Shown: piece after piece, positions 32,688 to 42,500 of the stretch | Numbering within the stretch: position 1 is the first letter of the stretch | Layout: each line of letters opens with the position of its first letter | Source: Paraburkholderia caffeinitolerans | GTDB taxonomy: Bacteria; Pseudomonadota; Gammaproteobacteria; Burkholderiales; Burkholderiaceae | DNA length: 64,000 nt | Direction: 5' to 3' | NCBI RefSeq assembly: GCF_902859945.1 | Contig: NZ_CADIKL010000020.1 | Coordinates: forward strand, 1 to 64,000 | The notes under the pieces: generated by a model | Database searches by the model: none | The model's input: only the letters and a program-made list of their open reading frames with translations | Told to the model about the DNA's origin: nothing | Position numbers and translations under genes: made by a program

Positions 32688-33677
32688 ATGCAAAAAATTC
32701 TCGTGGCGCGCCCGATCTTCCCGGACGTGATCGATCGGCTCAAGCAGTATTTCGACGTCGACTGGAACAATGGCGAGACGCTGTCCGCCGACGCCCTCAA
32801 GGCGCGGCTCGCCGACAAGGACGGCGCGCTCACCATGGGCGAGCCAATCGACGCGGCGGTGCTGGCCGCGGCGCCGCGCCTGCGCGTGGTCTCGAACATG
32901 GCGGTGGGCTACAACAACTTCGACATGCCGGCCTTCAACGCGGCGAACGTGCTGGGCACCAACACGCCCGACGTGCTCAACGAAACCACGGCCGACTTCG
33001 GCTGGGCGCTGATGATGGCGGCCGCGCGACGCATGACCGAGTCGGAGCACTTCCTGCGCGCGGGCAAGTGGAGCAAGTGGTCCTTCGACATGTTTCTCGG
33101 CGCGGACATTCACGGATCGACGCTCGGCGTGATCGGCATGGGCCGCATCGGCCAGGCGATCGCGCGCCGCGCGCGCGGCTTCAACATGCGCGTGATTTAT
33201 CACAACCGCTCGCGCGTCGCGCCCGAGATCGAGGCCGAGCTCAACGCGGAATATCGCTCGAAAGAAGCGCTGCTCAAGGAGGCCGATCACGTCGTGCTCG
33301 TGCTGCCCTATGTGCCGGCGAATCATCACACGATCGGCGCGGCCGAACTCGCGCTGATGAAGCCCACGGCCACGCTCACGAATATCGCGCGCGGCGGCAT
33401 CGTCGACGACGCGGCGCTCGCCGAGGCGCTGCGCACGCGCCAGATCGCCGCTGCGGGCCTCGACGTGTTCGAGGGCGAGCCGAGCGTGCATCCGGCTTTG
33501 CTCACGGTGGACAACGTGGTGCTTACGCCGCATATCGCGAGTGCGAGCGAAGGCACGCGCCGCGCGATGGCCAACCTCGCCGCCGAGAACCTGATCGCCG
33601 CGCTGGGCGAGGGTCCGCGCGCGGGGCAGCCGCCCAATCCGATCAATCCGGACGTCATGGGGAAGGCGCGTTCATGA
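32688..33677 (+). CDS. 2-hydroxyacid dehydrogenase (glyoxylate/hydroxypyruvate reductase type)
   Basis: A 329-residue NAD(P)-dependent enzyme. The Rossmann motif GVIGMGRIGQAIARRA is at about 147-162. Catalytic residues follow in NIARGGIVDDAAL (Arg), DVFEGEP (Glu) and TPHIASASEGTR (His), the D-glycerate dehydrogenase and GhrB order. It interconverts hydroxypyruvate or glyoxylate and glycerate or glycolate. It overlaps rmuC by 4 bp. Confidence 0.9.
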   Translation: MQKILVARPIFPDVIDRLKQYFDVDWNNGETLSADALKARLADKDGALTMGEPIDAAVLAAAPRLRVVSNMAVGYNNFDMPAFNAANVLGTNTPDVLNETTADFGWALMMAAARRMTESEHFLRAGKWSKWSFDMFLGADIHGSTLGVIGMGRIGQAIARRARGFNMRVIYHNRSRVAPEIEAELNAEYRSKEALLKEADHVVLVLPYVPANHHTIGAAELALMKPTATLTNIARGGIVDDAALAEALRTRQIAAAGLDVFEGEPSVHPALLTVDNVVLTPHIASASEGTRRAMANLAAENLIAALGEGPRAGQPPNPINPDVMGKARS

Positions 33678-35185
33678 ACGCGGAGCCGTTGATGGCGGTG
33701 GCGACGCTCGTGCTTGCGGTTGCCCTGGCGATCGCGGTGTTCGCGCTCTTGCGCGCGCGCCGCGGTACGCAGGACGACGCGCACGCGGAAGCCACGCTCG
33801 ACGCGCTCGACCAGTTGAGCGACCGTATCGCGGGCTCGACCGACACCCAGGCGCGCGCGGCCGAGCGCATCGAGCGCGAGCTGCGCAACGAGATCGCGCG
33901 CACCGCGCAGGCCTCGCGCAGCGAATTCGGCGGCGGCTTCACGCAGGTGCAGCAGGGGCTCGCCGCGCATCTCACGAGCATCGCGACCGTGCAGAACGGC
34001 CAGCTCGAGAGCTTCGCGCAGCAGCTCGAAGCCATGCGCCAGAGCCAGCAGTTGCAGGCGCAACAGGCGCGCGACGAGCAAGGCCAGGCGTTGCGCCATT
34101 TCGGCAACGTGCTCGGCCAGCAAATCGCGCAGCTGACCGAGGCGAACGACCGCCGCCTCGCCGAGGTGCGCGCGACGCTCGAGCAGCGCCTGAAGGACAT
34201 CGAAGCCAACAACGCGGCCAAGCTCGAAGAGATGCGCCGCACCGTCGACGAGAAGCTGCACGCGACGCTCGAGCAGCGTCTCGGCGAATCGTTCAAGCTT
34301 GTTTCCGACCGGCTGGAGCAGGTTCATCGCGGACTGGGCGAAATGCAGACGCTCGCGGCGGGCGTCGGCGACCTGAAGAAAGTGCTCACCAACGTGAAGA
34401 CGCGCGGCACGTGGGGCGAGGTGCAGCTCGAAGCGTTGCTCGAACAGATGCTCACGCCCGAGCAGTTCGCGAAAAACGTGGCGACGGTGCCGGGCAGCAA
34501 CGAGCGCGTGGAGTTTGCGATTCGGCTACCGGGGCGGGGCGGGCCGGGCGGTGCCGAGGCTTGCGCCTCAGACAGCGCGCCGGTCTGGTTGCCGGTCGAC
34601 GCCAAGTTTCCGCGCGAGGACTACGAGCGGCTCATCGATGCGCAGGAGCGTGCCGACGCGGCCGGCATCGAGGAGGCCGGCCGCGCTCTGGAAGCGCGCG
34701 TGCGCGCCGAGGCTCGCACCATCGCCGAGAAATACGTCGCGCCGCCGCACACGACCGACTTCGCGCTGCTGTTCCTGCCCACCGAAGGGCTTTACGCCGA
34801 GATCCTGCGCCGCCCGGGCCTCACTGATGTGTTGCAGCGCGACTACCGTGTGAGCGTCGCGGGCCCGACCACGTTGACGGCGCTGCTCAACAGCCTGCAG
34901 ATGGGTTTTCGCACGCTCGCGATCGAGAAGCGCTCTAGCGAGGTCTGGCAGGTGCTGGGCGCGGTGAAGACCGAGTTCGGCAAGTTCGGCGAAGTGCTCG
35001 CGCGCACCAAGTCGCAACTGGAGACGGTCACGCGCTCGATCGAGGCCGCCGAAGTGCGCACGCGCGTGATGAACCGCAAGCTGCGCGACGTCGAGGCTTT
35101 GCCCGGCGAGGCCGCGTCGAACCTGCTCGGCGATGCGCTGCGCAATGGTGGGAGCGGCGAGAACAACGATAGCGGCGACGAGTGA
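33674..35185 (+). CDS. rmuC: DNA recombination protein RmuC
   Basis: A 503-residue protein. An N-terminal membrane helix (about 6-27) is followed by a long coiled coil (about 45-230, rich in Gln, Glu, Arg and Ala). The RmuC nuclease-like domain follows (about 235-460), with GDLKKVLTNVKTRGTWGEVQLEALLEQ and LPVDAKFPREDYERL (the acidic and Lys residues of the PD-(D/E)XK core) and TTLTALLNSLQMGFRTLAI. It limits DNA inversions at short inverted repeats in E. coli. ATGA overlap with the dehydrogenase gene indicates coupling. Confidence 0.94.
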   Translation: MNAEPLMAVATLVLAVALAIAVFALLRARRGTQDDAHAEATLDALDQLSDRIAGSTDTQARAAERIERELRNEIARTAQASRSEFGGGFTQVQQGLAAHLTSIATVQNGQLESFAQQLEAMRQSQQLQAQQARDEQGQALRHFGNVLGQQIAQLTEANDRRLAEVRATLEQRLKDIEANNAAKLEEMRRTVDEKLHATLEQRLGESFKLVSDRLEQVHRGLGEMQTLAAGVGDLKKVLTNVKTRGTWGEVQLEALLEQMLTPEQFAKNVATVPGSNERVEFAIRLPGRGGPGGAEACASDSAPVWLPVDAKFPREDYERLIDAQERADAAGIEEAGRALEARVRAEARTIAEKYVAPPHTTDFALLFLPTEGLYAEILRRPGLTDVLQRDYRVSVAGPTTLTALLNSLQMGFRTLAIEKRSSEVWQVLGAVKTEFGKFGEVLARTKSQLETVTRSIEAAEVRTRVMNRKLRDVEALPGEAASNLLGDALRNGGSGENNDSGDE

Positions 35186-35229
35186 CGCACGTTTAGCGCG
35201 AGCCACGCAACGAAGCATCCAAAAAAACA

Positions 35230-35267
35230 TCGGGCCGTCCGCAGATCGCTGCGGACGGCCCGATTTT
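35230..35267. terminator. Bidirectional terminator between rmuC and the GNAT gene
   Basis: Perfect 15-bp arms (35230-35244 and 35249-35263) with an ATCG loop end in TTTT on the plus strand and in a run of T on the minus strand (AAAAAA at 35221-35227). It serves two converging genes. Confidence 0.9.
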
Positions 35268-35282
35268 CATGCTGCTGCGGTT

Positions 35283-35780
35283 TTAGCTAGCGACCGGCTC
35301 GGCAGGCGCCGCAAGCTGGTCGAGCGCATCGCCCGTCACGCGCACCACGCGCCAGTCGGGCAGGATGGTTGCGCCCATCTTCTCGTAGAAGCGGATGGCC
35401 GGCGTGTTCCAGTCGAGCACGGTCCACTCGAAGCGGCCGCACTTGCGTTCCACGGCGATGGCCGCGAGCGCGCGCAGCAGCGCCGTGCCCAGTCCCGTGC
35501 CGCGCTGCGACGGCTGCACGTATAGGTCTTCGAGATAGAGCCCGCGACGTCCGAGGAAAGTCGAGTAGTTGTGGAAGAACAGCGCGTAGCCGACGATGCG
35601 GCCCGCGTCCTCGGCCACCAGTGCCTCGGCCGCCGGGTGCGCGCCGAACAGCGCATCGGCGAGTCCTTCGGGCGTGCCCGTGAAGACGTGCGTGAGTTTT
35701 TCGAACTCGGCGAGTTCATACATCAGCGCGTGCATGGCGCTGACGTCGGTGGGCGCGGCTGCGCGGATCGTGGCCGTCAT
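35283..35780 (-). CDS. GNAT-family N-acetyltransferase
   Basis: A 165-residue single GNAT domain. Motif A, which binds acetyl-CoA, is LYVQPSQRGTGLGTALLRALAAIA (about 92-115); RFYEKMGATILPDW lies near the end. DIR start residues are followed by YELAEFEKLTHVFTG, the diamine-acetyltransferase-like block that suggests polyamine or amine substrates. Its ATG overlaps the stop of the upstream membrane-protein gene by one base (TGATG), so the two are linked. Confidence 0.9.
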   Translation of the reverse strand: MTATIRAAAPTDVSAMHALMYELAEFEKLTHVFTGTPEGLADALFGAHPAAEALVAEDAGRIVGYALFFHNYSTFLGRRGLYLEDLYVQPSQRGTGLGTALLRALAAIAVERKCGRFEWTVLDWNTPAIRFYEKMGATILPDWRVVRVTGDALDQLAAPAEPVAS

Positions 35781-36055
35781 CACGCCTCCTCGGGCACGTC
35801 GGAGAGATGAATCTCGATGCCGCCGAAGCGCGCGGCGACCCAGTTGTACAGATGGCAGGCAATCCACAGCAGCACGAAGCCGACGATCGCATTGAGGATC
35901 AGCGCGCTGAACACGGTGCCGAGCTCGAAGGTGCCGTAGCGGAAGAAGGCGACCACCGCGACGAGCAGCACGACCGGCACGCTGAAGGTCAGGTACACGA
36001 GGATGAGAGCCTTCGCGGTCTGCCCGGCGGCGATGAACGAAATCTGTTTTTTCAT
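35780..36055 (-). CDS. Small membrane protein of unknown function
   Basis: A 91-residue protein with two hydrophobic helices (about residues 18-36 and 48-68), a short hydrophilic start MKKQISFIAAGQTAK and an acidic C-terminus. It is co-directional with and upstream of the GNAT gene, overlapping by one base. I recognise no family. Confidence 0.7.
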   Translation of the reverse strand: MKKQISFIAAGQTAKALILVYLTFSVPVVLLVAVVAFFRYGTFELGTVFSALILNAIVGFVLLWIACHLYNWVAARFGGIEIHLSDVPEEA

Positions 36056-36140
36056 GTGAATCGGTCCGTAGGTCGAGGGGACGTCGCTGATGGACGCCGA
36101 ATCATGTTGAACGATGCGCTGGCTGGTCATGGGCGCTGCG

Positions 36141-37469
36141 CTAGACGAGGCCGTCGAAGAGCATGATGTCGACGGTGTCGCCCGCATCGAGGTCGGCGCT
36201 TTCGTGAGCGAGCACGATGAAGCAGTTCGCCTCGCTCATCGTGCTGAGCGCGCCGGAGCTTTGCGAGCCCGTGGGTGCGACGCGCCACTGGCCCTGCGCA
36301 TCGCGCTCGGCGATGCCGCGCTGGAATTCGGTGCGGCCCGGACGCTTCCGGATGGGTGTGTCGCAGCGCGCCGGAATGAGCGGCATCGGCTGCGGCGTGG
36401 CGCCCGACATCGCGATCAGTGCGGGGCGCACGATCTGGTAGAACGCGACCATGGTGGCGACCGGATTGCCTGGCAGCCCGAACAGCAGCGCCGCGCGCCC
36501 GGCGCCGGGGCGGCCGCCCGACCAGATGCGGCCAAACGCGAGCGGGCGGCCCGGACGCATCGCGAGGCCCCAGAAGGACACATCGCCGAGCGCCTGCAAC
36601 TGGGTGCGCGTGAAATCGGCTTCGCCGACCGAGACGCCGCCCGAGGTCAGCACGACGTCGGCGCTTTCGGCGGCGGTCTTGAGCGTGGCCGCGAGCGATT
36701 CGGGATCGTCGCGTACCCGGCCGAGATCGATCGGCTCGGCGTTCAGACGCTGGAGCATCGCGCCGAGCGTGTAGCGGTTGCTGTCGTAAATGCAGCCGGC
36801 GTCGAGCGGCTCGCCGGGCGAGCGCAATTCGTCGCCGGTCGAAAAGAACGCCACGCGCAGGCGCCGCTTCACCGCCACATCGACAATGCCGAGCGAGGCC
36901 ATCAAGCCGATGTCGCTCGCGCGCAGCACGCGGCCCGCGCGCAGCGCCGCGCTACCGCGCGCGAGGTCTTCGCCCTTGCGGCGGCGATTTGCGCCGGGCG
37001 TAACGGCGTCGGCACGGAAGGTGACGGCTGCGGGTTCTGCACCCCCGCTATGCTCTACGCGCTCCTGCGGCACGACGGTGTCGCAGCCGGTGGGCATCGG
37101 CGCACCCGTCATGATGCGCACGCACGTCCCTGGCGCGACGGCACCCGTGTAGGGATGGCCGGCAAACGCCTTGCCAGCCACGTTCAGCGTGAGCGTCGCG
37201 CTGGCGGGCGCAGCCTGCGCGAGCAGCGATGCGCCATCGAAGGCATAGCCGTCCATGGCCGAGTTATCGTGTGCGGGCACGTCGATCGGCGAGATCACGT
37301 CTCTCGCGAGCACGCGCGCAAGTGCATCGCGCAATGGCACGCGCTCGCTTTGCGCGAGCGGCGTTACCCACTGGAGCACGATGGCCTGGGCGGCACTGAC
37401 GGGCAAGGCTTGTGGATCGAACTGGCCAAGGCTTCCTGCGCTGCCGGAAATACTGTTAAGCGTGGTCAT
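36141..37469 (-). CDS. moeA: Molybdopterin molybdenumtransferase
   Basis: Inserts molybdate into molybdopterin-AMP in cofactor synthesis. The 442-residue length is standard. Motifs are PAHDNSAMDGYAF, TGAPMPTGCDTVVPQE, the MPT-binding block SGGVSVGEADF and LFGLPGNPVATMVAF. It is the last gene of the leftward moaA-mobA-moeA group. Confidence 0.97.
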   Translation of the reverse strand: MTTLNSISGSAGSLGQFDPQALPVSAAQAIVLQWVTPLAQSERVPLRDALARVLARDVISPIDVPAHDNSAMDGYAFDGASLLAQAAPASATLTLNVAGKAFAGHPYTGAVAPGTCVRIMTGAPMPTGCDTVVPQERVEHSGGAEPAAVTFRADAVTPGANRRRKGEDLARGSAALRAGRVLRASDIGLMASLGIVDVAVKRRLRVAFFSTGDELRSPGEPLDAGCIYDSNRYTLGAMLQRLNAEPIDLGRVRDDPESLAATLKTAAESADVVLTSGGVSVGEADFTRTQLQALGDVSFWGLAMRPGRPLAFGRIWSGGRPGAGRAALLFGLPGNPVATMVAFYQIVRPALIAMSGATPQPMPLIPARCDTPIRKRPGRTEFQRGIAERDAQGQWRVAPTGSQSSGALSTMSEANCFIVLAHESADLDAGDTVDIMLFDGLV

Positions 37470-37572
37470 GGAGTGGAGAAGCGTCGCATCCGCACGGATG
37501 GGTGTGGCGATCGTCCTGGGGAGCGTGCGTCAGGCCGGTGGCGGGCGGCGGCGGTCGAGCCGGACGCGCTCG

Positions 37573-38208
37573 TCAGGCACGGTCGAGCTCGGCAAGTTCC
37601 TGTAAGGAATTGACATTGTAAAACGCACGCTCGTCGGCAAAGACCACTTCGGCCGCCGTGTGGCGCGCGTACCACGCACGCACTTTGCGCTCGCCCGCGT
37701 CAAGGAATGCTGCGAGATCACCAGCGAGCGAGGTGTGGACGAGTGCGAAGACGGGGTGCAGGCTGACTTCGCCGGCCGCGTTCACCGTGGTTGCGGTGGC
37801 GATGAGCGTGTTTTGCGCGCGCACCGCAGCGGCTAGCCGTGCGCCGAGATCGGCGGGCAGCCACGGCGAATCGCACGGCGCGCTCAGCAGCCATTCGGTG
37901 CCGGCGACGCGCAGGCCGGCAAGCAGTCCCGCGAGCGGGCCGGGGTAGTCGGGCAACGTATCGGCGATGACCTGCGCGTACCACGGCGCGCCGAGTTCGG
38001 CGTAGACATCGTGGTTGCGGTTCGCGCTGATGGCGAGTGCGCTCACCTGCGGCGCGAGGCGCGCGAGCACGTGCGCGGCGAGCGGTTGGCCGTGCAGGTG
38101 CTGGAGGCCTTTGTCGACGCCGCCCATGCGTTGGCCGCGGCCGCCCGCGAGCACAAGGCCGGTGAGCGCAGCGGTGGGGATGGCGGAGGCCGGCGAGGAG
38201 GAGGGCAT
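37573..38208 (-). CDS. mobA: Molybdenum cofactor guanylyltransferase
   Basis: A 211-residue protein that adds GMP to molybdenum cofactor. The nucleotide-binding start GLVLAGGRGQRMGGVDKGL (about 15-33) is complete, followed by the metal-binding DxD-type region SAPCDSPWLP and the late FYNVNSLQEL. The first ATG with a purine-rich stretch upstream is used; longer frames overlap moaA. Confidence 0.94.
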   Translation of the reverse strand: MPSSSPASAIPTAALTGLVLAGGRGQRMGGVDKGLQHLHGQPLAAHVLARLAPQVSALAISANRNHDVYAELGAPWYAQVIADTLPDYPGPLAGLLAGLRVAGTEWLLSAPCDSPWLPADLGARLAAAVRAQNTLIATATTVNAAGEVSLHPVFALVHTSLAGDLAAFLDAGERKVRAWYARHTAAEVVFADERAFYNVNSLQELAELDRA

Positions 38209-38231
38209 CGGCGTATCGATGTTTCGCTGTA

Positions 38232-39344
38232 TCAGCCGCCGATATAGGACATTTCGATACGGCGCTCTTCGCCCACGGCCGGAGCGGCGTCGCTGCCGCG
38301 CAATTGCGAATAGCGGTCGGCGCGCTGTTCCCAGATGTGGGCAATCGTGTTCGAAATGGCCTCGTCGCTCGCTTCGCCGCGCAGCAACGCGCGCAGGTCG
38401 TAGCCCGTCGAGGCGAACAGGCACAGATACAGCTTGCCTTCGGTCGAGAGCCGCGCGCGCGTGCAATCGCCGCAAAATGCGCGCGTGACGCTGGAAATCA
38501 CGCCGATTTCGCCAGCTCCGTCCGCGTAACCCCAGCGCTGCGCCGTTTCGGCGGCGCTGTGCGCTTCGAGCGGGACGAGCGGGAAGTGCTCGGCGATGCG
38601 TGCGACCACGTCGGCGGACGGCAGCACCTCGGCCATGTTCCAGCCGTTCGAGGTGCCCACATCCATGTATTCGATGAAACGCAAGGTCACGCCCGAGCCC
38701 CGGAAGTGGCGCGCGAGCGGCACGATTTCGCTGTCGTTGGTGCCGCGCTTGACGACCATGTTGACCTTGATCGGCTCGAGCCCGACCGACTGCGCGACCG
38801 CGATGCCGTCGAGCACGTCGGCGACCGAGAAATCGGCGTCGTTCATGCGGCGGAAGAGGGCGTCATCGAGCGCGTCGAGGCTCACCGTGACGCGCGTGAG
38901 GCCCGCATCGCGCAATGCGCGCGACTTGCGTGCGAGCAGCGATCCATTGGTCGTGAGCGTGAGGTCCAGCGGCTGGCCTTCAGGCGTGCGCAGCTTCGCG
39001 AGCCGCTCGATCAGGAATTCGATGTTCTTGCGCAGCAGCGGCTCGCCGCCGGTCAGGCGGATTTTGGTGACCCCGTGCGCGACGAAAAGCCGCGCGATAC
39101 GCTCAATTTCTTCGAGCGAGAGAAGCGACGAATGCGGCAGGAACGGGTAGTCCTTGTTGAAAACCGCACGCGGCATGCAGTAGACGCAGCGGAAGTTGCA
39201 ACGGTCCGTGACCGAGATGCGCAAGTCGTGCAACGGCCGCGCGAGGGCGTCGAGCAGCTCGCCAGACGGCGCGCGCACGGTCTGCGCTGCCGGGCTGGGC
39301 GGCAGCGAGCGGATGTCGGCAACAGGGATGATGCGTCGGGCCAT
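38232..39344 (-). CDS. moaA: GTP 3',8-cyclase (radical SAM)
   Basis: A 370-residue enzyme that starts molybdopterin synthesis from GTP. The radical SAM cluster is CNFRCVYC near residue 49; the second cluster uses FCGDC and the later Cys in LCLFAS near 300. The protein ends in the required Gly-Gly (SYIGG). RISVTDRCNFRC and the early TGGEPLLR are the family hallmarks. Start is ATG 39344; an upstream in-frame extension has no homology. It lies 24 bp upstream of mobA. Confidence 0.97.
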   Translation of the reverse strand: MARRIIPVADIRSLPPSPAAQTVRAPSGELLDALARPLHDLRISVTDRCNFRCVYCMPRAVFNKDYPFLPHSSLLSLEEIERIARLFVAHGVTKIRLTGGEPLLRKNIEFLIERLAKLRTPEGQPLDLTLTTNGSLLARKSRALRDAGLTRVTVSLDALDDALFRRMNDADFSVADVLDGIAVAQSVGLEPIKVNMVVKRGTNDSEIVPLARHFRGSGVTLRFIEYMDVGTSNGWNMAEVLPSADVVARIAEHFPLVPLEAHSAAETAQRWGYADGAGEIGVISSVTRAFCGDCTRARLSTEGKLYLCLFASTGYDLRALLRGEASDEAISNTIAHIWEQRADRYSQLRGSDAAPAVGEERRIEMSYIGG

Positions 39345-39422
39345 GGTGTGTTCGTTCTCTCGATGGTTCGATTCTAGCTGAACCTCACCTTGCGCACAGA
39401 CAAGGGTGAACGCTGATATATC

Positions 39423-39452
39423 AAAAAAAAGCCCGCCGAAAGAGGCGGGCTT
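39423..39452 (-). terminator. rne terminator
   Basis: Arms AAGCCCGCC (39429-39437) and GGCGGGCTT (39444-39452) close on GAAAGA. On the minus strand the stem runs into eight T residues. It ends the leftward rne transcript and insulates moaA. Confidence 0.9.
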
Positions 39453-39533
39453 CGTGTTGCGATGCGGCATTGTCGCCGGTGCCGGAAGCGATCCTGAGGT
39501 CGACTTCCGGTCCGGCTGACTCGCACGGGCCGG

Positions 39534-42500
39534 TTAGGGCTGGCGGTCCGTCTCCACTTGCTGCATCGGCGCGCTGTCGGCCGGCGGCAGGGGCTTGCGC
39601 TCACGCGGCACGCGTGCGGGCTTCACCACTTGAGCGGCGGCGTCCTGCGCGGCGCGCAGCTTGGTGGCGTCGGTGTTGACCCACTCGAGGCCTGCCGACT
39701 CCAGCATCGGACGCAGCGTGTCGGCCGTGGCGGCAACGCTCGCTTGCGTGTGACGCTGAGTCGCGGGCTCGGCGACCGGCGCTGCGGCCTCGGCTTGTGC
39801 CACGACAGCTTCGGCACGCGTTTCGACCGGCGCAGGTTGAGCGACGACCGGAGCCGGCTCGGTGGCCGCTGCCTGCGGAGCTTCGACGCGCTCCTCGCTG
39901 ATCGCCGGTGATTCGGCGGCTGCACGCTCTTCGACCTGGGCAGCCGGCGTCGCGACAACGGCCACCGGTTCCACAACGGCTTGAGCCGGCGTGGCGGCTG
40001 CGACCGGTTCGACAGCGGGCGCGACAGGCGCAGCAACCGGCGCTTCGGGCGTGGCTGCAACCGCGGTTTCGGCCGGTGCTGCCGGAACGATTGCCGGTGC
40101 TTCAACAGCCGGTGCTTCGGTTGCCGGCGCAGCGGGCGCTTGCACGGCTTGTTCCGCTTGAGCCGAGTGTGTGGCTTCGGCGGCTGCGGCGGCTGCGACT
40201 GGCAGGGCTGTCGCGACCACCGCCTCGGTGACGGAAGCGTGAACGACGGCTTCAACGCGTTCAGCCTGTTCGACCGCGGGCTGCTCGTCAGCGGCGACGT
40301 CGTCGGTGCCTTCGTCAGCGCCGGTTGCGCCTTCGAGCCCTTGCGTGCCTTCCGCATCGCGCTCGCGGCGACCACCACGGCGGCCACGGCGGCGACGACG
40401 GCGCTCTTCACCTTGCGGTGCGCCGTCTTCATCCGTGCCAGCGTGGGTCACGCCGTCGGTGAGGGCGGCCTGGGCTGCTTCGGCGACCTCGGCTTCAGTG
40501 CTTGCGGCGTCGAGGCGTGCCTCTTGTGCCTCGGCGGCTTCGGGCTGCTGCTGACGGCGGCGTTCGCCACGTTCGGCGCGCTCACCACGCTCGGTGCGCT
40601 CACCGCGTTCACGGCGCTCGCCACGTTCCTGGCGTTCGCCGCGCGGGGCGGCTTCGGCTGCATCTTCGCTGCGGTCCTGGCCACGTTCGACGCGTTCGAT
40701 GCGCTGCTCGCGTTCGGCGCGGGGCTCACGACCCTCGCGTGCTTCACGCGGTTCGCGTTGCTCGCGCGGCTCGCGCTGTTCACGGGGTGCGCGGCCTTCA
40801 CGGCTGTCGCGGCTCTCGCGGCCTTCACGTCCTTCGCGCGGCTCACGCGGCTCACGCGATTCACGCTCCTCGCGACGGCCCGAGGGCTGGCCGGTGCGTG
40901 CACCGCCTGCCGCTTCGCCACGGCCTGCCGCGTCGCGGCTACCGCCACGGCGGTTGCGGTTGCGATCGGTGGAGCCGGCGCCAGTCTTCTCGCCACGCTC
41001 GGTTCGGGCTTCGCGTGCCGGACGGCTGGCCTTCTCCTGCTCGACCGGTGCCGGCGCGGGAGCCGGTGCCGGCGCGCCGCCGAAGATGCGCTTGATAAAG
41101 GCGAAGAAGCCACCGCCGCTTGCCGGCGCGGCCGCGACCGGTGCGCGAACGGGCATCGGCTCTGCCGCGGGCTTGGGCTGCGCGGTGGGCGCCGGACGCT
41201 CGGGCGTGATGCCCTTCACCGCGGCTTCCTGCTTCGGCTTGGCTTCGGCCGTGCGCTTGCTGTAGCCGGTCTCCGACTCGAGCTCGCGTGCAGCCTCTTC
41301 GGCCATCTTCCACGAGGCGCGCGGGTCGTCGAGGCGCGCATCGTCGTGACGCAGGCGCTCGAGCTTGTAGTGCGGCGTTTCGAGGTGCTTGTTCGGGATC
41401 AGCACGACGCCGACCTTGAAGCGCGACTCGATCTTGTTGATTTCCGCGCGCTTCTCGTTGAGCAGGAAGGCGGTCACTTCGACAGGCACCTGGCAATGGA
41501 TTGCCGCGGTGTTTTCCTTCATCGCCTCTTCCTGGATGATGCGCAGGACCTGAAGCGCCGACGATTCCGTATCGCGGATATGGCCCGTGCCGTTGCAGCG
41601 CGGGCAAGTGACGTGGCTGCCTTCCGAGAGGGCCGGGCGCAGACGCTGGCGCGACAGCTCCATCAGGCCGAAGCGCGAGATCTTGCCCATCTGCACGCGC
41701 GCGCGGTCGTGGCGCAGCGCGTCCTTCAGGCGCTGCTCGACTTCGCGCTGGCTCTTGGCCGACTCCATGTCGATGAAGTCGATCACGATCAGGCCGCCCA
41801 GGTCGCGCAAGCGCAACTGGCGCGCCACTTCGTCGGCGGCTTCGAGGTTGGTGCGCGCGGCGGTTTCCTCGATGTCGGCGCCCTTGGTGGCGCGCGCCGA
41901 GTTCACGTCGATGGCGACCAGTGCTTCGGTGTGGTCGATCACGATCGCGCCGCCCGAGGGCAGCGGGACGGTGCGCGAGTACGCGGTCTCGATCTGGTGC
42001 TCGATCTGGAAGCGCGAGAACAGCGGCACGTCGTCGTGGTACCGCTTCACCTTGTTGACATTATCCGGCATCACGATATCCATGAAGGCGCGCGCCTGGT
42101 CATGGATCTCGGTGGTGTCGATGAGGATTTCGCCGATGTCGGGCTGGAAGTAGTCGCGGATCGCGCGGATCACGAGGCTCGATTCCAGATAGATCAGCAT
42201 CGGCTGGCCGGACTGGCCGGCTTGCGACGCGGCTTCGATGGCGCGCCACAGTTGCAGCAGGTAGTTCAGGTCCCACTGGAGTTCTTCGGCCGAACGGCCG
42301 ATGCCGGCCGTGCGCGCGATGATGCTCATGCCGTCCGGCAGTTCCAGCTGCGCCATGGTTTCGCGCAGTTCCTGGCGGTCGTCGCCCTCGATGCGGCGCG
42401 ACACGCCGCCGCCGCGCGGGTTGTTCGGCATGAGAACGAGGTAGCGGCCAGCGAGCGAGATGAACGTGGTCAGGGCCGCGCCCTTGTTGCCGCGCTCTTC